Shown one piece after another: positions 3,916 through 7,776 of a stretch of 7,776 nt of DNA. The notes beneath the pieces are model-generated. The model worked only from the letters and a program-made list of their open reading frames with translations. It had not been told where the DNA came from and searched no databases. The position numbers were made by a program, and so were the translations under genes. This DNA comes from an uncultured Coriobacteriales bacterium (GTDB taxonomy: Bacteria; Actinomycetota; Coriobacteriia; Coriobacteriales; UMGS124). How positions within the stretch are numbered: the stretch's first letter is position 1; each line of letters starts with the position of its first letter. The stretch spans positions 429 through 8,204 of the forward strand of contig CAIFEU010000119.1 of NCBI GenBank assembly GCA_903789505.1, read 5' to 3'.

Positions 3916-6645
3916 CTACGAGAAGTCGGCTATCTGCGCATTCATGAGCTCGATGCTCTCGGCTATCGAGGCGCGCTTCTCCTTCTTGTCGGCGATGACC
4001 TCGGGTGTCGCCTTCGCGAGGAATCCCTGGTTGGAGAGCACCTTGTCCACGCTCTCGAGCTCGCGCTGGGCCTTCTCGAGCAGCTTGCGCGTGCGAGCCA
4101 GCTCCTTGTCGAAGTCAACCAGGCCGGAGAGCTCAACGTAGACCTTCAGTGACTCGTCCAGCGAGCTCACCGAGCCGGCAGGCTTGGGCAGGTCGACGCC
4201 GACGGTCAGGGAGCTCAGACGTCCCATCTCGACGATCTGCTCACGTAGCTGCTCCACGCTCTCCGCGTCCTGCGCGCTCGCGCTCACCGCGACCGCGAGC
4301 TCCTGACGCGGCGAGAGCGCGTAGCGAGCCCTCACGGAGCGCGTGCGCCCGACGATGGCGCACAGCAGGTCAAAGGAGTGCTCGGCGCGCTCGTCCACCA
4401 TGGGGGCGAGCTTGGACGCGTCGGGCCAGGCGGCGAGCATGAGAAGGTCGTTGGCCTCCCCCGACGCGGTCTGGCGCTGCTCGGGCGTCAGCGGCAGGCG
4501 CTCCCAGATCGCCTCGGTCACGAACGGCATAGCCGGATGGAGCAGTCGCAGGGCGGTGTCAAGCACGAATACGAGGTTGCGCTGGGTCTGCAGGCGCGCG
4601 CGGGCCGCCTCATCGGTTGCGCCCTCCCCCGCCTCGGCGCCGCGCAGCGCGCCCTTGCAGCACTCGATGTACCAGTCGCAGAACTCGTTCCAGAAGAAGG
4701 TGTACAGCGAGCGGGCAAGGTCGGCGAACAGGTACTCATCCAGGTCATGGTCGACCTCTGCGCACAGCTTGGCGAGCCGGGAGAAGATCCACTTGTCGGC
4801 GTCGGTGAGCGCCTGGGGCGCGCCGGGCGTGTACCCGTCGAGGTTCGTCAGCACGAAGCGGCTCGCGTTCCAAATCTTGGTCACGAACGCCTTGGCGTTC
4901 TCGGTGCGCGCCGAGCCCAGGAGCTTCTTCGTCTTCTTGTCGATGTCTGCGTCGAACCTGACGTCCTGGTTGCTGGTCACCAGCGTGAGCAGGCCAAAAC
5001 GCATGGCATCCGCGCCGTACATCGAGATGAGGTCCATCGGGTCCACGCCGTTGCCCTTGCTCTTGGACATGCGGCTGCCGTCCTTGGCGAGGATCGTCGG
5101 GTAGATCACGACGTCGTGGAAGGGGATCTCATGGGTGAAGTACAGCGAGCTCATCACCATGCGCGCCACCCACAGCGCGATGATGTCGCGAGCGGTGACC
5201 AGGCAGGTCGTGGGGTGGTGTCCCTGCATCTGCTCGGGATGCTCGGGCCAGCCCTGCGTCGCGAAGGTCCACAGCTGGCTCGAGAACCAGGTGTCGAGGA
5301 CGTTCTCGTCCTGGTGGACGTGATGCCCCCCGCACTTGGGGCAGGTGTCGACGTCCTGCTCGCAGGCGTCCTCCCAGCCACAGTCGTCGCAGTAGAAGAC
5401 CGGAATGCGGTGCCCCCACCACAGCTGGCGAGAGATGCACCAGTCCTTGAGGTTGTCCATCCAGGTCAGGTACGTCTGACGCCAGCGGTCGGGATGGAAC
5501 TGGACCTGCCCGCTCGTGACCGCCTCGGTCGCGGGCCCCTTGAGCTTGTCCACGGCGACGAACCACTGCTCGGAGAGCCAGGGCTCCAGGGCCGAGTCGC
5601 AGCGGTAGCAGTGCATGACCGAGTGATTGATGTCCTCGATGTGGTCGAGCAGGCCGTTCTCGTCGAACCACTCGACGATCGCCTTGCGAGCCTCGTCGCG
5701 GTTCATGCCGCTGAAGCGCCCATAGCCCTCCACGACGACCGCGTGCTCGTCGAAGATGTTGATCATCGGCAGGTTGTGGGTGACACCCATCGCGTAGTCG
5801 TTGGGGTCGTGCGCGGGGGTCACCTTGACGAAGCCGGTGCCGAAGCCCGCGTCGACGTGGTAGTCAGAGAAGATCGGAATCTCGCGCCCGACGATGGGAA
5901 GGACCACGGTCTTGCCCACGAACGCCTGCTTCTCGGGGTCCTTGGGGCTCACCGCTACGCCGGTGTCGCCCAGCATGGTCTCGGGGCGCGTCGTGGCGAC
6001 GACGACGTAGGACTGGCCGTTCACCGGCTCGGACAGAGGATACCGCAGGTACCACAGGTGCGAGGGCTCGTCACGGTACTCGGCCTCGTCGTCCGAAATC
6101 GCCGTCGTGCAGGACGGGCACCAGTTCACGATACGGTTGCCCCGGTAGATAAGCCCGTCGTGATACCAGTCACAGAAGACCTTGCGCACCGCCTTGGCGT
6201 AGGCGGGGTCCATCGTGAACTTCGGGTCGGAGAAGTCGACGGAGCAGCCCATCCGCTTGATCTGGTCCACGATGATGCCACCGTACTGGTGCGTCCAGTC
6301 CCAGCAGGCGTCGACGAACCGGTCACGGCCAATCTCCAGGCGGCTCACGCCCTCGCTCTTGAGCTTCTTGTCGACCTTGGTCTGCGTGGCTATGCCCGCG
6401 TGGTCGGTGCCGAGGATCCAGCGCGTCGACTTGCTCTGCATGCGCGCCCTGCGCACGATGGCGTCCTGAATCGTGTCGTCAAGGGCGTGACCCATGTGGA
6501 GCATGCCGGTGACGTTGGGCGGGGGGATGACCACCGTGCAGTCCCCCGCACCCGGGCGGCGCTTGTAGGCGTCCTCGGCAAGCCACTTGTCGATCAGGGC
6601 GGGCTCCACCGCCTGCGGGTCATAGGACTTGGACATCTCTTCCAC
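3916..6645 (-). CDS. valS: Valyl-tRNA synthetase
   Basis: ValRS charges tRNA-Val with valine and edits misactivated threonine. The 909-residue class I enzyme is complete. Catalytic core: PPPNVTGMLHMGH with the HIGH motif as HMGH (50-53), GTDHAGIATQ (79-88), and the KMSKS loop as RMSKS (525-529, first Lys replaced by Arg). The CP1 editing domain (about 195-350) contains ATTRPETMLGDT (217-228) and GTGFVKVTPAHDPNDY (269-284). Cys pairs CPSC (176-179), CYRC (346-349), CDDC (419-422) and CPKC (435-438) suggest zinc sites. DTWFSS (451-456) and DIIALWVARM (487-496) are typical. The anticodon-binding domain follows, and the C-terminal tail (about 843-909) is the coiled coil typical of ValRS. I chose GTG at 6645 because GGAGG sits 7 bases before it; ATG at 6636 would lie too far. 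It is first in a probable valS-folC-zinc ribbon operon. Confidence 0.98.
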   Translation of the reverse strand: MEEMSKSYDPQAVEPALIDKWLAEDAYKRRPGAGDCTVVIPPPNVTGMLHMGHALDDTIQDAIVRRARMQSKSTRWILGTDHAGIATQTKVDKKLKSEGVSRLEIGRDRFVDACWDWTHQYGGIIVDQIKRMGCSVDFSDPKFTMDPAYAKAVRKVFCDWYHDGLIYRGNRIVNWCPSCTTAISDDEAEYRDEPSHLWYLRYPLSEPVNGQSYVVVATTRPETMLGDTGVAVSPKDPEKQAFVGKTVVLPIVGREIPIFSDYHVDAGFGTGFVKVTPAHDPNDYAMGVTHNLPMINIFDEHAVVVEGYGRFSGMNRDEARKAIVEWFDENGLLDHIEDINHSVMHCYRCDSALEPWLSEQWFVAVDKLKGPATEAVTSGQVQFHPDRWRQTYLTWMDNLKDWCISRQLWWGHRIPVFYCDDCGWEDACEQDVDTCPKCGGHHVHQDENVLDTWFSSQLWTFATQGWPEHPEQMQGHHPTTCLVTARDIIALWVARMVMSSLYFTHEIPFHDVVIYPTILAKDGSRMSKSKGNGVDPMDLISMYGADAMRFGLLTLVTSNQDVRFDADIDKKTKKLLGSARTENAKAFVTKIWNASRFVLTNLDGYTPGAPQALTDADKWIFSRLAKLCAEVDHDLDEYLFADLARSLYTFFWNEFCDWYIECCKGALRGAEAGEGATDEAARARLQTQRNLVFVLDTALRLLHPAMPFVTEAIWERLPLTPEQRQTASGEANDLLMLAAWPDASKLAPMVDERAEHSFDLLCAIVGRTRSVRARYALSPRQELAVAVSASAQDAESVEQLREQIVEMGRLSSLTVGVDLPKPAGSVSSLDESLKVYVELSGLVDFDKELARTRKLLEKAQRELESVDKVLSNQGFLAKATPEVIADKKEKRASIAESIELMNAQIADFS

Positions 6646-6652
6646 TGGTGTG

Positions 6653-6657
6653 CCTCC
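6653..6657 (-). promoter_or_regulatory. valS Shine-Dalgarno site that decides the GTG start
   Basis: GGAGG on the minus strand, 7 bases before GTG (6645-6643) and 16 bases before the next in-frame ATG (6636-6634). The spacing favours GTG, giving a protein that starts fMet-Glu-Glu-Met-Ser. Confidence 0.8.
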
Positions 6658-6769
6658 ATGAATGACGCTCTTCGCTCCCGGGCGCGACGGCGCGAGCAGA
6701 CGCTCGGCGCTCCGCCAAAGGGCGCGGCAGCAGGATCGTCCGCCGTCCGTTCGCCCGGATATGCGATCG

Positions 6770-6798
6770 TTGACGTGGATGTGCTTTCAGAGTATACA
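6770..6798 (+). promoter_or_regulatory. Candidate sigma-70 promoter for the VTT-domain gene
   Basis: TTGACG (6770-6775, 5/6) and TATACA (6793-6798, 4/6) are separated by exactly 17 bases. It would give a leader of about 210 bases containing the inverted repeats and hairpins that precede the gene. It is the best promoter match in the window. Confidence 0.45.
6791..6796 (-). promoter_or_regulatory. Candidate -10 box for valS
   Basis: TATACT on the minus strand (6796-6791) matches the -10 consensus at 5 of 6 positions, but no -35 box is found at proper spacing. It overlaps the plus-strand -10 box on the opposite strand. If used, the valS leader would be about 140 bases. Confidence 0.28.
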
Positions 6799-6823
6799 CA
6801 TGGCACCAGTCACGCATTCTCGC

Positions 6824-6839
6824 GTTGTGGTGCAACAAC
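6824..6839. repeat. Inverted repeat GTTGT-N6-ACAAC
   Basis: GTTGT (6824-6828) and ACAAC (6835-6839) flank six bases; flanking C and G extend the match to 6 bp per arm (6823-6840). It lies about 25 bases downstream of the plus-strand -10 candidate, a plausible operator position. Confidence 0.5.
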
Positions 6840-6881
6840 GTTTCCCACACGCCCGCGCGCTCCCGGGCGGTGGCATGGGGT

Positions 6882-6897
6882 ACAACGGATATGTTGT
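6882..6897. repeat. Inverted repeat ACAAC-N6-GTTGT
   Basis: ACAAC (6882-6886) and GTTGT (6893-6897) also flank six bases. These are the half-sites of the repeat at 6824-6839 in opposite order, with centres 58 bases apart. The two may form a pair of sites for one regulator, or be coincidence. Confidence 0.45.
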
Positions 6898-6933
6898 TCG
6901 GCTGAACGCCTTTCGCGCAGGGGTGCGAAGGCT

Positions 6934-6950
6934 TCTGCCGACTCGGCAGA
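6934..6950. repeat. 17-base perfect palindrome with central C
   Basis: TCTGCCGA and TCGGCAGA flank a single C. In RNA it would form a 7-bp stem with a 3-base loop. It lies 65 bases before the proposed start of the VTT gene and has no T tract, so an operator or leader structure is likelier than a terminator. Confidence 0.55.
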
Positions 6951-6958
6951 TACGACAG

Positions 6959-6991
6959 GGGCGCCGCTTGCCGGACGGTCCGTGGGCGCCC
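6959..6991 (+). repeat. GC-rich hairpin upstream of the VTT-domain gene
   Basis: GGGCGCC (6959-6965) pairs with GGCGCCC (6985-6991); inside, CGGA (6972-6975) pairs with TCCG (6979-6982). It ends 23 bases before the proposed ATG, close enough to influence ribosome access in a transcript. Confidence 0.4.
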
Positions 6992-7014
6992 GCCTCGAGA
7001 AAGCTTCCTGGCAC

Positions 7015-7776
7015 ATGGAGAGACGCGCGACGCTTCGGGAGAAAGTCGAAGAGGGAACCCGCTCGCTCAAGGAGATGTGGGCGACGTTCAAGGCCTATCT
7101 CGGCAGGGCTCGCAGAGGCGAGCTCGACGAGCGCGGGAAACGCCAGCTGATTGCCCTGGGCGTGGGGCTCGCCATCGCGGTGTGCGTGTGCGTCCTGGTC
7201 GCGATTCCCCTCGCGAAACTCGTAAGCGATCCCGCGAACTTCGAGCAGCTCCTGCATGACAACTACGCCCTCGCCGTTGTGGTGTATGCCGCCATCAACA
7301 CCTTGCACGTCTTCATCGCGGTCATCCCCGGCGAGCCGCTCGAGCTTGGCGCGGGAGTGCTGTTCGGTACCTTGGGCGGACTCGCGGTCGTGAGCGTGGG
7401 GCTGGGAATCGGCGAACTGGGCGCCTTCATGCTGGTGCGCAAGTACGGCCAGCGCGTCGTTCACCTGTTCGTCTCCCAGGAGACGCTCGACAAGCTGACA
7501 CTGTTCAAGGACGAGCGGAGACGCAACGTCATCACGTTCCTGATGATGTTCATCCCCGGGACGCCCAAGGACATCATGGGCTACGTGTGCGGGCTCACCG
7601 AGATGCGCGTAACGACGTGGATGGCAATCGCACTCACCGCGCGCGTCCCCTCCATCGTCATCTCCACCTACTGCGGCTCCAAGTTCATCGAGGGCTCCTA
7701 CCTCACGTCGTTCGTGACGTTCGCGATCAGCCTCACCCTGTCGGTGCTCGGACTGTACTACTACGCGCGTATGAAC
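7015..7776 (+). CDS. VTT/DedA-type membrane protein (TVP38/TMEM64-like), C-terminus cut by right edge
   Basis: 254 codons are visible and no stop is reached. Residues 1-43 are charged and probably cytoplasmic. A first membrane helix lies at about 44-69. After a short loop, a hydrophobic region (about 84-104) leads into IPGEPLELGAGVLFGTLGGL (104-123) and a Gly-rich helix to about 142. A charged loop with KYGQR and KDERRR follows, then FIPGTPKDIMGYVCGL (179-194) and helices at about 199-220 and 229-251. The two related Pro-Gly motifs preceding Gly-rich segments are the signature of the VTT (SNARE-associated/DedA) fold, whose members are linked to lipid scrambling or transport across membranes. 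I took ATG 7015 as start, though GAGAAAG upstream is a poor ribosome site; GTG 6982 is an alternative, and ATG 7075 has AAGGAG directly against it, too close. Family call is good; substrate is unknown. Confidence 0.83.
   Translation, partial: MERRATLREKVEEGTRSLKEMWATFKAYLGRARRGELDERGKRQLIALGVGLAIAVCVCVLVAIPLAKLVSDPANFEQLLHDNYALAVVVYAAINTLHVFIAVIPGEPLELGAGVLFGTLGGLAVVSVGLGIGELGAFMLVRKYGQRVVHLFVSQETLDKLTLFKDERRRNVITFLMMFIPGTPKDIMGYVCGLTEMRVTTWMAIALTARVPSIVISTYCGSKFIEGSYLTSFVTFAISLTLSVLGLYYYARMN

Larger units (their letters stand above)
6646..7014. other. Divergent control region between valS and the VTT-domain gene
   Basis: This 369-base region carries both promoters. It holds two inverted repeats built from GTTGT/ACAAC (6824-6839 and 6882-6897), a 17-base palindrome (6934-6950) and a longer hairpin (6959-6991), described separately. 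I see no gene in it. The frame of the VTT gene stays open leftward through this region without a stop, which makes its start uncertain but is not evidence of coding. No T-box core sequence was found on the valS leader side. Confidence 0.6.

Noticed and set aside
2361..3947. 528-codon open frame on the plus strand opposite folC
   Set aside because: Antisense to a clear folC gene. Its product is Arg-rich with no domain features. High-GC codon bias leaves such frames open; it is a shadow.
6646..6840. T-box riboswitch upstream of valS
   Set aside because: No T-box core sequence or following terminator on the minus strand; GGTGG at 6869-6873 is on the wrong strand.
6658..7014. In-frame extension of the VTT gene to ATG 6658
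   Set aside because: The frame is open, but it would cover the whole valS promoter region and adds an Arg/Pro/Cys mix without resemblance to the family.

Overview
The window is GC-rich chromosomal DNA, and its coding regions strongly prefer codons ending in G or C. Gene content and protein style fit a high-GC Gram-positive bacterium. My best guess is an anaerobic member of the Coriobacteriia (Olsenella/Atopobium/Collinsella type). That is an inference from protein character, not from a database match. I see no mobile element, CRISPR array, tRNA or rRNA.

Layout from left to right: (1) the first 114 codons of rpsA (ribosomal protein S1), minus strand, running off the left edge and starting at TTG. 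(2) A 571-base divergent intergenic region with candidate promoters for both directions. (3) A plus-strand gene for a small secreted protein with an Ala/Ser-rich linker and an FMN-binding domain carrying an SGASVT flavin-attachment motif. It is closed by a perfect 12-bp terminator with a UUCG tetraloop. (4) About 410 bases holding a minus-strand terminator and one doubtful small Cys-rich ORF. (5) Three minus-strand genes probably read in the order valS (valyl-tRNA synthetase), folC (folylpolyglutamate/dihydrofolate synthase) and a membrane protein with two zinc-ribbon motifs. They end at the terminator near 1731-1770. (6) A 369-base divergent intergenic region with inverted repeats and a plausible sigma-70 promoter. 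(7) The start of a plus-strand gene for a VTT/DedA-type (TVP38/TMEM64-like) membrane protein, cut by the right edge.

Most of this is housekeeping: translation (S1, ValRS) and folate cofactor elongation (FolC). The accessory interest lies in the secreted flavoprotein, the zinc-ribbon membrane protein downstream of valS-folC, and the control regions. I found no convincing evidence of an undescribed multi-gene system. The most useful leads are the flavinylated protein, the small ORF at 1476-1709, the folC Shine-Dalgarno sequence inside a hairpin, and the paired GTTGT/ACAAC dyads upstream of the VTT gene.
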